NCBI RefSeq assembly: GCF_001442615.1
Contig: NZ_LMXN01000003.1
Coordinates: 372,001 to 436,000 of the forward strand
DNA: 64,000 nt
Direction: 5' to 3'
Source of the DNA: Algoriphagus resistens
GTDB lineage: Bacteria; Bacteroidota; Bacteroidia; Cytophagales; Cyclobacteriaceae
In this document: piece by piece, positions 26,884 through 35,465 of the stretch
Layout of the letters: every line of letters starts with the position of its first letter
Numbering within the stretch: position 1 is the first letter of the stretch
The notes under the pieces: model-generated
Database searches by the model: none
Told to the model about the DNA's origin: nothing
Seen by the model: only the letters and a program-made list of their open reading frames with translations
Translations under genes and position numbers: made by a program

Positions 26884-27528
26884 TCAATCACATTTTGCAG
26901 CCACTTCTTGGGCTTGTGACTTTCCCCAGGTAGGGAGAATGTAGTCTTCCGTAGTTTTTGCCGCTTCTTTTTTGAAAAGATCCAGCCCCATTCTAGCCAT
27001 CCCACAGGCTTTTTCCGGTCCGGAGCCGAAGAATTGAGCCATACCTAATTCCATTTGAGCCATCAATGTAACAGCACGGGGATTTTCACGATCCAGATTG
27101 ATTGCCTTATCAAACAGTTGCATGGCTTTTGGACTGAGTTCCTGACCACGGGAAGCAGGATCTACGCTCAGTTTCCCCATGATGGCAAATCCATGAAGAG
27201 CCGTGACTTCTGAATTATCTGGAGCCATTTGACTCGCTTTGCTGATCAGTTCCAGGGCTTGGTCGAAGTACTGATCCTTATTCACATCAAACCGAAATGA
27301 GGAAATAATCTGATTGTATGCGGCGTAGTACAGGGGTAGCCATTCATCGCTTTTAGCATCCGAAATACGTAGAAAACCATTGGTTACCTGCTGAGAAGTT
27401 TCTAAATCTGTAATGGAATTCATTGCTTTAATCTGCTTTTGCATGGCAGCTTCGTAAGCCGGATCATTTGCAGAGGTAACGGTGATCCACATAAACATCA
27501 CTGCGAGCGTAAGGAGAGATTTTTTCAT
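26884..27528 (-). CDS. Secreted TPR-like helical protein
   Basis: A signal peptide (MKKSLLTLAVMFMWITVTSA) precedes a helical protein of about 195 residues with at least two degenerate TPR-like units, AALELISKASQMAPDNSEVTALHGFAIM-like (near 90-120) and AMQLFDKAINLDRENPRAVTLMAQ. Three mature-region features stand out: a conserved FFGSGPEKACG turn and a C-terminal Cys. It is encoded 11 bp downstream of the TonB-dependent receptor, so it probably acts with that receptor at the periplasmic side. The exact function is unknown. Confidence 0.75.
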   Translation of the reverse strand: MKKSLLTLAVMFMWITVTSANDPAYEAAMQKQIKAMNSITDLETSQQVTNGFLRISDAKSDEWLPLYYAAYNQIISSFRFDVNKDQYFDQALELISKASQMAPDNSEVTALHGFAIMGKLSVDPASRGQELSPKAMQLFDKAINLDRENPRAVTLMAQMELGMAQFFGSGPEKACGMARMGLDLFKKEAAKTTEDYILPTWGKSQAQEVAAKCD

Positions 27529-27539
27529 GATTATAGTTT

Positions 27540-29699
27540 TTAAAGGTTGTTTAGATTATTTGCTGTTTTGTCTTTTGATAGCGTCAGGAAGATTCCCAAA
27601 AAAAGAAATCGTGGTGCTACCTGCCCCTGCGGGATGGATTCATAAGTCCCTTGGGAATTTGCTTCCCGGCTGAAGGTGTATCCGAACACATTCTCTCTTC
27701 CCAGCACATTTGAACATGCCAGATGGATGATGAGATGAGGTTTTGGCAAATAGCTCCAGGATAAGCTTAGATTCTGAAAGCTTTTGGTTTTAGCATTCAT
27801 CTCTGAGGCATCCACATTAGGATCAGTGTAGGTATAACCGTCGTTATAGGTCATGGAAAATCCTAATTGGGATTTTAGGGGAGCGATGAATCGCTTGATT
27901 ACCACGCTGAGATTGTGCTTAGGAGCAAATCCGGGGTGGACTTGGGTTTTGTATTGGTTAAATCTTCTCTTACTGTCCACAAAGCTGTAAGTGACCCAGT
28001 AGTCAGTATCCTTAAAAGTTCTGCGATCCCGAAAGAAAAAATCAAAACCTCTGGCATAGCCCGAGCCACCATTGCTGAGCACTTCCGGGCTTTCTTCTGT
28101 CCCTTTGAATGTTACAAGATTGTCATAGGATTTATAAAATGACTCGGCACGGAATGTATAGCCTTCTTTTGAAAGCAAGTAATTTAAAATCAGATGTTCG
28201 GATTCTGAGTTTTGTAAATCCGTGTTTAAAACCCGGTAATTTTCTATGGGTAGCTGATGGAATCTTCCTGCTGCCAGGGAGAGCTGTCCGTTCTTACCTA
28301 CTTGATGGGCAAAAGAAATCCGGGGATCAAGCCAGCTTTCACCCGAAACAGAACTGGTACCTGCTCTTAAGCCTGTGCGGAGAACCAGGTCTTTGTTGAA
28401 ATAATAATCCCATTCAGTAAAGAGATAGGTTTCATGATCTTCGAAAGCTCTCCTCAATTTTTCCTTAACCGATTTTTCTGAAAAGGGGTGGATAAAATGT
28501 TCCATTCCGAATTTGCCAGAAAGCCGGTCTGAGAAGTCCTTGATAACAGTAGCTTTCAGGTGGGTAAGTTCATTGCTTCTTTCCACGTTTAAGCTGTCAT
28601 AAGAGATGTTATCGAGGTTGTTGGAATAAGAAATTCCCGTGAAAATCGTCCAGTCATTTTTCAGCGCACTACTCCAATTGGCCTGGAGGTACGAATAGTT
28701 GTTTTTGAGATCTATCAGGATTTTATTTTCTGAGCCTGGCAGGGGTTGCCACAGGCTCATACCTCCGGATTCTGTTCTTGCCATTACTTTCAACAATCCG
28801 TTTTTGCTGGTCTTCTTTTGCGCAGCCATCTCCACATCCCATCCTTTGGGAGCTTTCACAAAATCTATGTCCTGTTTGATCAAACCCTGATAGGGACCTA
28901 GGTTGAAATAGTTGATGCTGCCGGTGATGCTATGCTCTTCATTTGCCAAGGTGTGAGAATAGCCTCCTCCGACCGACATCAGGCTCAGATCTCCCTGGCT
29001 TCGGATGGAAAGATCCTTCGTATTCAGGGCCAAAGCTGAGGAAAGTGCCTGACCATATTCTGCGGAATACCCCCCGGTGCTAAAAAATGTGCCCTTAAAT
29101 AAGTTTGGATTGAAACGCGTTCGAGTCGGGACATTGCCTGTCGTGGTACCATAGGCATTTCCCACTTTCATCCCGTCTATATAGATGCCGACTTCACTGG
29201 CATCTCCGCCACGCACAAATAGCCGTCCGTCATTTCCCACCGTGCTGGTACCGGGAAGTGTCTGAAAAGCACCCATAATGTCACCCATCGCGCTTGGTGT
29301 AGTGACGATGTCGAGCGGTTTGAGAATGACGGATTTGCTTTGGTCAGAAGCCTGCATGGCTCCTGCGGAAATGGTCACGGAATTCATTTCAGTGATTATT
29401 TCTATCAAATGGACATCAGGAACGCTAACAATTTCCTGATCACAGATGATCTCTATTTCCTGTGTTTTAAAGCCAAGAAATTGAAATACCAAGGTTTGAT
29501 TTCCTTGAATAGCAGTTTTTAATTCAAAGGAACCATCTACTGAGCTGCTACTTCCATCGAAGCTCCCTTTGATAAAAACATTCACACCTGGCAAAGCTTG
29601 GCTTTTTTCGTCCATTACTTTACCGGAAATGGTGCATTGTCCTAAAGCTAGGCTCATGTGGAGGATGAAAAATATTGTTGAAAAGATAAAAGGCTTCAT
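27540..29699 (-). CDS. TonB-dependent outer membrane receptor
   Basis: The start is set at ATG 29699, which begins the signal peptide MKPFIFSTIFFILHMSLALG; an upstream start would add 18 residues. A carboxypeptidase-regulatory-like domain (about 20-105: CTISGKVMDEKSQALPGVNVFIKG) is followed by a plug domain (GRLFVRGGDASEVGIYIDGMKVG) and a beta-barrel to residue 719. This layout is that of smaller receptors without a SusD partner. The cargo is unknown. It is the first gene of a leftward run with a secreted TPR-like protein and a LytS/LytTR system. Confidence 0.92.
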   Translation of the reverse strand: MKPFIFSTIFFILHMSLALGQCTISGKVMDEKSQALPGVNVFIKGSFDGSSSSVDGSFELKTAIQGNQTLVFQFLGFKTQEIEIICDQEIVSVPDVHLIEIITEMNSVTISAGAMQASDQSKSVILKPLDIVTTPSAMGDIMGAFQTLPGTSTVGNDGRLFVRGGDASEVGIYIDGMKVGNAYGTTTGNVPTRTRFNPNLFKGTFFSTGGYSAEYGQALSSALALNTKDLSIRSQGDLSLMSVGGGYSHTLANEEHSITGSINYFNLGPYQGLIKQDIDFVKAPKGWDVEMAAQKKTSKNGLLKVMARTESGGMSLWQPLPGSENKILIDLKNNYSYLQANWSSALKNDWTIFTGISYSNNLDNISYDSLNVERSNELTHLKATVIKDFSDRLSGKFGMEHFIHPFSEKSVKEKLRRAFEDHETYLFTEWDYYFNKDLVLRTGLRAGTSSVSGESWLDPRISFAHQVGKNGQLSLAAGRFHQLPIENYRVLNTDLQNSESEHLILNYLLSKEGYTFRAESFYKSYDNLVTFKGTEESPEVLSNGGSGYARGFDFFFRDRRTFKDTDYWVTYSFVDSKRRFNQYKTQVHPGFAPKHNLSVVIKRFIAPLKSQLGFSMTYNDGYTYTDPNVDASEMNAKTKSFQNLSLSWSYLPKPHLIIHLACSNVLGRENVFGYTFSREANSQGTYESIPQGQVAPRFLFLGIFLTLSKDKTANNLNNL

Positions 29700-29824
29700 T
29701 TCGGCTCTGATTTGAACCAAATATGAACCGGCATGGTAGGTTAAAAAAGTCAATCTGACTGAAGTGCGGAATTGAGGGACTGAAGTGTGAAAATCCCGGT
29801 TTGATCAATTCTGCCGGATGAAAA

Positions 29825-30211
29825 TCAAACAGTAATCTCTATCCAGTTTCCTTCCGGGTCCTCGATCACGGATTCAAAATACCCGTCTCCGGTAGTCCGG
29901 GGATTTCCTATGACAGTTATTCCCTGAGTTTGAAGTTGCTCAGTCATCCGTATTACTTTTTCTTTTGATCCTACCGAAACCGCAACATGTGCCAGACCGG
30001 TAGCCATGCCTCTAGGCTTGGGGGATTTCAAACTATCAGATCTTTTCATCAATTCTATCCGGGCTCCGGATGAAAAGCTGAGAAAATATGAGCTAAACCC
30101 TTTGTCGCGGTTTTCATATTTTTCCCCGGATGTCATGTGGAAAGACTGGCGATACCAATCCTTCATTTTCTCCAGATCATCTACCCAGATTGCGAGATGC
30201 TCAATTTTCAT
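29825..30211 (-). CDS. VOC-family (glyoxalase/dioxygenase superfamily) protein
   Basis: This is a compact 128-residue two-module VOC protein. Putative metal ligands are His5 (EHLAIWVDDL), a Glu in RIELMKRSD, His about 75 (GLAHVAVSVGSKEKV) and the C-terminal Glu in NWIEITV. Members include glyoxalase I-like lyases, epimerases and resistance proteins, so substrate cannot be assigned. It begins 12 bp after the end of the M14 peptidase gene, on the same strand, and is likely co-transcribed. Confidence 0.85.
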   Translation of the reverse strand: MKIEHLAIWVDDLEKMKDWYRQSFHMTSGEKYENRDKGFSSYFLSFSSGARIELMKRSDSLKSPKPRGMATGLAHVAVSVGSKEKVIRMTEQLQTQGITVIGNPRTTGDGYFESVIEDPEGNWIEITV

Positions 30212-30223
30212 AGTTATGTCTGT

Positions 30224-32026
30224 TTACCATTCCCGTCCAATCGGTATGACTTTCCAGTTTTTGTCGAAATAGGGTGTTTGCCCATAAAACCAGTTATAGA
30301 TTTGTCTCGGTGATTTTTCCCACTCAGGATTAGCCGCTTTCTTCTGCTCAAACCGCTTTTTCAGATCAGCATCTTCCGCCAGCATTTTCGCGATCAAAGG
30401 CTCCATGATGTACGTTTCCATGTATTCGGTTTGCGAAAGGATGGAGTGAAAATACCCCCATTGGAAAAAACTGTCCACGGATTCCGGCTCCATCAAAATA
30501 ACCAATAGTTCTCCCAAAGGTTGGTCTGTTCCCACACGAACAGAACCTGGATTGAGCATCACTTTTCTATATTCTTTTTCTAATTCGAAGGATTGAAACC
30601 GGAATCTTCCTTCATAAGGCTGATTGCTGAGTTTGTATTCAGAAACTGTGGATAACTCCATGTTTACTTCCTTTGCTTCTTTCAGGATTTCCATCTCAAG
30701 GCCATGTGTTCTAAGTTTTCCGATGATCTCAGACCATTCTGCTGGGATCCAATAAGCTTTGGGAACAGGTACTAAAGCAGAAGGTTTGTCCATCAACAGG
30801 TTTGGGATCTGCTGGGTGATTGCTTTTCCTTCCCAAGCCACATATTCGTTTCCTGTGTTTTTAGATTTCACTTTTTTCGAGGAGATACCTAGAAATTCCA
30901 TAGAATCTGCAGGTGTATCGCGAAATTGATATTTCACCACCACAGCTTCTTTTACCTGTTTTTTGTCAGCTTCTACAGCAGATTGCAACTCAGAGAAGTG
31001 AGTTCCTACGGATTTGATTGCTTGCTCTAGAAATACATAGGTTCCAAGTACGCGCTGTTCAAATGGCTTTAAAGAGTGGTTTTCAATCAAAATGGATGGC
31101 AAGTGGCGAATATCTCCATAGGTATGCGAAAAACGTGGACTAAAAGAAAAAGCGATATTTCCTTCTGTAAAATCCTCATTGTTTGCCGCAAAAAGTAACG
31201 GTCCGGGAATGTGTCCCTCCTGCTTCAATGCCTGATTCACTTCTGGTTGGAAATAGCTGCTCAACCAATTTGAAATCTCAGGTGAATACCCACCGGTAGC
31301 TACGAAACCATACGTGATGTCGTATTGATAATCGGCACCATCCGTGACGTGAATATCAATATAGAGATCCGGATCATAACTGTTGATAACTTTTGCTACC
31401 GCATTGATTCCTGCAGTTTCCAATTTCGTGTAATCCCGATTGAGATTTAAGTTTTGTGCATTGGTTCTCCAGCCCATCACTTTTGGTCCCCGCTGGTTGA
31501 CCCTTCCGTATTCGCTACTGCGCTCATGTCCGTCCACGTTGAGAATCGGGATAAAAAGTAGGTTGGCATAATCTAATAGGTCTATTTTCTCTCCCTGACT
31601 AATATCGCGAAGCAGCATCATTCCCGCATCCTTCCCGTCGATTTCTCCAGCATGGATTCCGGCCTGGAATAAAATCAGTGGCTTTTCGGACGTGGATAAC
31701 TCTTCAGCAGTGAATTCTTGATCTTTGGAGGCGATCACTAGTTGGATGGGCCTGCCTTGCTCACTTTTGCCTATTGGGGTGATTTCCAGATAAGCTGAAT
31801 TTTTCGCTAATTTTTCTACCCAAGCCACAGTTTCCTCATAGTTGGGCGACTCCGTCCCATCAGAAAGTTCGAAGGGAGTGATCCATTTATTGGACTTATC
31901 CACCAGCAATTTCTTGCTTTTTCCATCCCAGGGAAGGAGGGGTGGCATGATATCCTGAGCTAATCCTGCAAGGGCAGAACACAGAAAAATGACAGTGGGA
32001 AGAAGTAGCTGTAGAAATTTTTTCAT
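30224..32026 (-). CDS. Secreted M14-family metallocarboxypeptidase
   Basis: The start at ATG 32026 gives a signal peptide ending GLAQ (residue 24); an earlier in-frame start would add 23 residues. Zinc ligands are His125 and Glu128 in GIHAGEIDGKDAG and the His in DIHVTDG (about 222); the substrate-binding NLNRDY follows the family pattern and the catalytic Glu is probably in ILIENHSLK. The 600-residue protein has a C-terminal region of about 250 residues with no recognised fold. It cuts C-terminal residues or related amide bonds outside the inner membrane. It precedes the VOC gene by 12 bp. Confidence 0.88.
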   Translation of the reverse strand: MKKFLQLLLPTVIFLCSALAGLAQDIMPPLLPWDGKSKKLLVDKSNKWITPFELSDGTESPNYEETVAWVEKLAKNSAYLEITPIGKSEQGRPIQLVIASKDQEFTAEELSTSEKPLILFQAGIHAGEIDGKDAGMMLLRDISQGEKIDLLDYANLLFIPILNVDGHERSSEYGRVNQRGPKVMGWRTNAQNLNLNRDYTKLETAGINAVAKVINSYDPDLYIDIHVTDGADYQYDITYGFVATGGYSPEISNWLSSYFQPEVNQALKQEGHIPGPLLFAANNEDFTEGNIAFSFSPRFSHTYGDIRHLPSILIENHSLKPFEQRVLGTYVFLEQAIKSVGTHFSELQSAVEADKKQVKEAVVVKYQFRDTPADSMEFLGISSKKVKSKNTGNEYVAWEGKAITQQIPNLLMDKPSALVPVPKAYWIPAEWSEIIGKLRTHGLEMEILKEAKEVNMELSTVSEYKLSNQPYEGRFRFQSFELEKEYRKVMLNPGSVRVGTDQPLGELLVILMEPESVDSFFQWGYFHSILSQTEYMETYIMEPLIAKMLAEDADLKKRFEQKKAANPEWEKSPRQIYNWFYGQTPYFDKNWKVIPIGREW

Positions 32027-32269
32027 GTGGGAAGGGTTTGTCCAAATATTGAAAGTACTTCGGAACCGGGAAGACATTTTTTGTTGAGTAGACATTTATC
32101 CATTTAAATGTACGAAACCCTAGTTTGGGGAAATTCTGGACTTTCATTAAATGTTGGTGTAATTTCAGAAATCAGTCATAGGTAGGTTGATTGTTCAATT
32201 TAGTTGAAATTATATGACGGCTACAAAAATCAAGTTAGAGGCGATTATTTCATTAAAAAATCTAAAATG

Positions 32270-33460
32270 TCAATATAAAAACCCGAAAATCCACATAGGC
32301 AGACTTTGTCCTGCGGGGTAATCTATATCATCTTTGACGATCCAAGTGTTATTTGCTGTGGCTTGCTTAGTTGATTTTCCTTTTCCTCCAATCTCAAAAT
32401 TAAATTGATTGTCAATCAGAAAATCTACTGTTTTGGAGAAATTGACTCTATGGCCCACTTTGATGATGCTATTGAAGAAAGTTTCTCTTACTGTACCGAT
32501 TTCAGGTTTGACTTCACTAAGCGCATAGAGATAATTGGTGTTGTTCAAGAATATTTTTTCAGGTTTTTGTAGCGTAGCTACGCTGATCCCCGCAGGATAC
32601 TGTAGGTCGATGAGTCTTGCCTTGGCCAGATATAGCATGTAATTGCCCATGGAGTTACGGTGGATTTGCGTTTTCTCAGCCAAGGCCGAAACGTTGGGTT
32701 TGAAAGGAACCTGCTGAGCTATGATGTAGAGAAGTTGGAGTATTTTTTTTCCATTTCTGATATCAAAACCACGGATCTCGGCCATGTCATATTCTACTAT
32801 CGTGCGGATGAGTTGCCGCAGTTTTTTGAAATACATCTCTTCATTTGAGCCGGAGAAAGGATAGTAACCTGTTTTGAGATAGTCAGGAAAATACCGGAGC
32901 GGTTTGAATTCTTTTGGGTACAATGTCCTAATATTTAAGATAGGATCAAGGATTTGATCTAGCGTGATTACAGGCAAATCTTGATCGTGGTATAACTTTA
33001 GAAATTCGCGATAAGATAAACCGTGTAGTTCATACATCACGGCTCTTCTGCTTAAATCCCCCTCTTCTTTGCTTATATCAACAATCGAGGATCCTGTAAA
33101 AACGATCTGCAGGTCGGGATACCTGTCGTAGAGATTTTTAATTTCTTTAGACCATGTGGGGTATTTGTGGACTTCATCTAATGCAACGATTTTTCCTCCG
33201 GATTGATAAAATCTCTTGACCGTATCTAGCAGGCTATTGGAGAGGAAAAACAGCTCGTCCAATGAGAAATAGGAAACTTGAGCTCCTTCCCGTTTTTTCT
33301 CTTTAAGATATTGAAATACTAAGGTTGTCTTTCCTGTTCCTCTCGCACCTTTAATTCCTATAAGTCTTTCTCCCCAATCTATTTTTTCATACAGGTACCG
33401 CTTGAAATTAAATTTCGTATTGTCAAGCAGTAAATTTGAAATATCCAGTAACTCTTCCAT
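32270..33460 (-). CDS. AAA+ ATPase with DUF4143 C-terminal domain (copy 1)
   Basis: The 396-residue protein has a P-loop GARGTGKTT (38-46), Walker B IVALDEV (about 90-97), and a sensor stretch IVFTGSS. A winged-helix-like middle (KTQIHRNSMGNYMLYLAKARLI) and the DUF4143 C-terminal part (FFNSIIKVGHRVNFSKTVDFLIDNQFNFEIGGKGKS) follow; the last stretch resembles a degenerate PD-(D/E)XK nuclease. The function of this large Bacteroidota family is unknown. Its start codon is the end of the first of three 18-bp palindromes. The gene stands alone between an M14 peptidase and a carboxylesterase. Confidence 0.85.
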   Translation of the reverse strand: MEELLDISNLLLDNTKFNFKRYLYEKIDWGERLIGIKGARGTGKTTLVFQYLKEKKREGAQVSYFSLDELFFLSNSLLDTVKRFYQSGGKIVALDEVHKYPTWSKEIKNLYDRYPDLQIVFTGSSIVDISKEEGDLSRRAVMYELHGLSYREFLKLYHDQDLPVITLDQILDPILNIRTLYPKEFKPLRYFPDYLKTGYYPFSGSNEEMYFKKLRQLIRTIVEYDMAEIRGFDIRNGKKILQLLYIIAQQVPFKPNVSALAEKTQIHRNSMGNYMLYLAKARLIDLQYPAGISVATLQKPEKIFLNNTNYLYALSEVKPEIGTVRETFFNSIIKVGHRVNFSKTVDFLIDNQFNFEIGGKGKSTKQATANNTWIVKDDIDYPAGQSLPMWIFGFLY

Positions 33461-33542
33461 TGCACAAGTATTTGTGCAAATATATTAAATAGTGCATAAA
33501 TAAATATGCATTAATTATAAAATATGCACATTTAAATGTGCG
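33460..33542 (-). promoter_or_regulatory. Three 18-bp palindromes at exact 32-bp spacing, upstream of AAA+ copy 1
   Basis: Palindromic units of the form TGCAnAn...nTnTGCA lie at 33461-33478 (arms extend to TTGCACAA/TTGTGCAA at 33460-33479), 33493-33510 (TGCATA/TATGCA) and 33525-33542 (GCACATTTAAATGTGC perfect). Their centres are 33469.5, 33501.5 and 33533.5, that is, exactly 32 bp apart or about three helical turns. The 14-bp spacers are nearly pure A/T. The array abuts the ATG of the ATPase gene and probably forms an operator for a dimeric regulator, possibly the ATPase itself. Confidence 0.7.
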
Positions 33543-33547
33543 AAAAG

Positions 33548-33580
33548 GAAAGCGCAGGACCGATGTTGTGCTGCGCTTTC
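33548..33580 (-). terminator. Terminator of the carboxylesterase gene
   Basis: A perfect 10-bp inverted repeat (GAAAGCGCAG at 33548-33557, CTGCGCTTTC at 33571-33580) lies 18 bp past the leftward esterase stop; the leftward strand continues CTTTT, a short U tract. It immediately precedes the palindrome array of the next gene. Confidence 0.65.
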
Positions 33581-33598
33581 GATTTAAGTTAAAGAGAA

Positions 33599-35257
33599 TT
33601 ATGCCGGCAATGCTGCCAAGCCATTCGCATCGGGCTTGTTTTTTAAAACTGCCGTATCATTTAAAATCATTGTTTCCCCGTTTTCGGGAGAATATGCAGG
33701 CCACGTTGGAAGAGCTCCCGCATTCGGATCGCCTGTTTTCATGAAGGCAAGGAGTGAAGCAGACATTTTCTCTGAAAGTTTTCTTGGCCGATCTCCTCCG
33801 CCGGTGTGGGTGTACATTCTGTCGGTATTGTCAAACCAAAAACAGATGTCTATGCAGTGGAATGCTTTCATTCTACCGGAGTATAATTCTGGCTCCCAGC
33901 CAAACCAAGCCAAGTAAACCGGCGCTTTTTGTTTGGACTTGGCATTCGCGGTGTTGATTGCCCCTTTTCTATTGGATAAGACCATCGCCCAAATATCTGC
34001 CGGGGAGGCATCTGGGAAGTCTTTTCTATAGGCAGCTATAATTCCCTCAGAAGCATCACCGAAGCTTGGAGTTAGTTTTTCTGCCACTCCATCCCAATCA
34101 ATTTTCTCCAATTCCGGTGCAGTACGGGTGGGATTCCACTCGTGGAATGTAGTGCAGATCAACAGTGGAATATCGGAGGCCAATCCACTTTCTTCAGAAA
34201 AAAACTCACCTTTCGGAATAGTAACCCCGTCGGCTGTTGGACTAAAACCGCCTCTGAAACCGGGTAGCGGATGATCCTTTCGCATTTTTTCCAACGCCTT
34301 ATTAGCTACATCCAGGTATTCACGCCAGGTTAGTTCCTGCAGCTTATCCACTGTATCGGGAGTCAAGCCCGCTTCCTTCATCACATATTCTCCTAAGGTC
34401 TGTGAATATTTCTGTTCGGAAGCCTGGAGCATGGATCCACTTAGGGCGACACCTTTGTGCACCAATCCTTTTGCCGCAGGCATGGCCATGGTTGCGGTGA
34501 CTTTTGCACCGCCGCCTGACTGACCCATGATTGTAACATTCCCTGGATCACCACCGAAGTTTGCAATATTATCCCGAACCCATTCCAGTGAAGCTATAAT
34601 ATCCAACTGGCTTGCATTTCCGGAATGGGCATACTTTGATCCTCCTACACCGGAAAGATCCGTGAAGCCGATAGGGCCTAACCTATGGTTGATGGAAACG
34701 AATACCATATCACCTTTTTTGCTGAGATTTTCACCATGGTAACCGTCTTGCTCTATGCCGTTTCCATTGGTAAACCCACCTCCATGAAGCCAAACCAATA
34801 CTGGTCTCTTTTTACTGTCCAAGGCCGGAGTCCAAACATTCAGCTTCAGACAATCCTCACTTACATCATCGTAATTCCAATGATCCGCAAATGAGTAATC
34901 CGGGTTTGCATATCGATTGTCCATGATTTGCGGAGCTGTATTGCCCCACCAGATGGTTGGCTTGATTCCTTCCCATTTTTCAGGTTTCCGCGGAGGCATA
35001 AATCTGTTTTTGCCGGAAGTATCGGCTCCATAGGGAATGCCGAGAAAAGTATAAATATCATTGAGAATATAGCCTCTGATTTTACCTGAATCTGTTTCAG
35101 CGATAGCAATGTCGTCACCAATTTGGAGAAATTGGCCTTTATTGACTTTTTGGCTAGCAGAACTGGCATGAGAAGAAAAAGGTAAAGAAGCAGCGAGACC
35201 TAGTCCGGCAGTTCCGGCTCCGACTTTTTTGAAGAATCCGCGTCTGGTTGTTTTCAT
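33599..35257 (-). CDS. Tat-exported type B carboxylesterase
   Basis: The start at ATG 35257 gives a twin-arginine signal (TTRRGFFKK at residues 3-11) and a hydrophobic segment with cleavage near ASSHA-like SSHAS. The alpha/beta-hydrolase fold has the oxyanion motif WLHGGGFTNG, the nucleophile Ser247 in GQSGGG (family consensus G-E-S-A-G-G, here Q replaces E and G replaces A), and likely acid and base in the later part. The 552 residues match type B carboxylesterases, which cleave diverse esters. The substrate is unknown. Tat export implies folding, perhaps with cofactor-free disulfides, before export. Confidence 0.88.
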   Translation of the reverse strand: MKTTRRGFFKKVGAGTAGLGLAASLPFSSHASSASQKVNKGQFLQIGDDIAIAETDSGKIRGYILNDIYTFLGIPYGADTSGKNRFMPPRKPEKWEGIKPTIWWGNTAPQIMDNRYANPDYSFADHWNYDDVSEDCLKLNVWTPALDSKKRPVLVWLHGGGFTNGNGIEQDGYHGENLSKKGDMVFVSINHRLGPIGFTDLSGVGGSKYAHSGNASQLDIIASLEWVRDNIANFGGDPGNVTIMGQSGGGAKVTATMAMPAAKGLVHKGVALSGSMLQASEQKYSQTLGEYVMKEAGLTPDTVDKLQELTWREYLDVANKALEKMRKDHPLPGFRGGFSPTADGVTIPKGEFFSEESGLASDIPLLICTTFHEWNPTRTAPELEKIDWDGVAEKLTPSFGDASEGIIAAYRKDFPDASPADIWAMVLSNRKGAINTANAKSKQKAPVYLAWFGWEPELYSGRMKAFHCIDICFWFDNTDRMYTHTGGGDRPRKLSEKMSASLLAFMKTGDPNAGALPTWPAYSPENGETMILNDTAVLKNKPDANGLAALPA

Positions 35258-35402
35258 GATGTTGGGTTTAATGTTTATAGTTTGATGGTAAACAATATAT
35301 ACTTCAGTATTTGGCAAGAGGTGCTTTTTATCGGTATTTCTCCGCGCAGTATTAGTTAAGCAGATAAATATTGTTTCAAAATGAAAAAATAGAATGAGAA
35401 TA

Positions 35403-35433
35403 CAAAAAAACCGGCCACTTTTCAGCAGCCGGT
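35403..35433 (-). terminator. Terminator of the M14 peptidase gene
   Basis: Leftward strand forms ACCGGC-loop-GCCGGT (arms 35428-35433 and 35410-35415) followed by a run of seven T residues, 33 bp beyond the stop codon at 35466. Confidence 0.8.
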
Positions 35434-35465
35434 CTTGATACTTGGTACCAAAATCTAAATACTTC

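Noticed and set aside
33460-33542. Three regularly spaced repeats as a mini-CRISPR array
   Set aside because: Units are only 18 bp, palindromic to their ends, with 14-bp nearly pure A/T spacers and no cas genes nearby. The spacing fits operators, not CRISPR.
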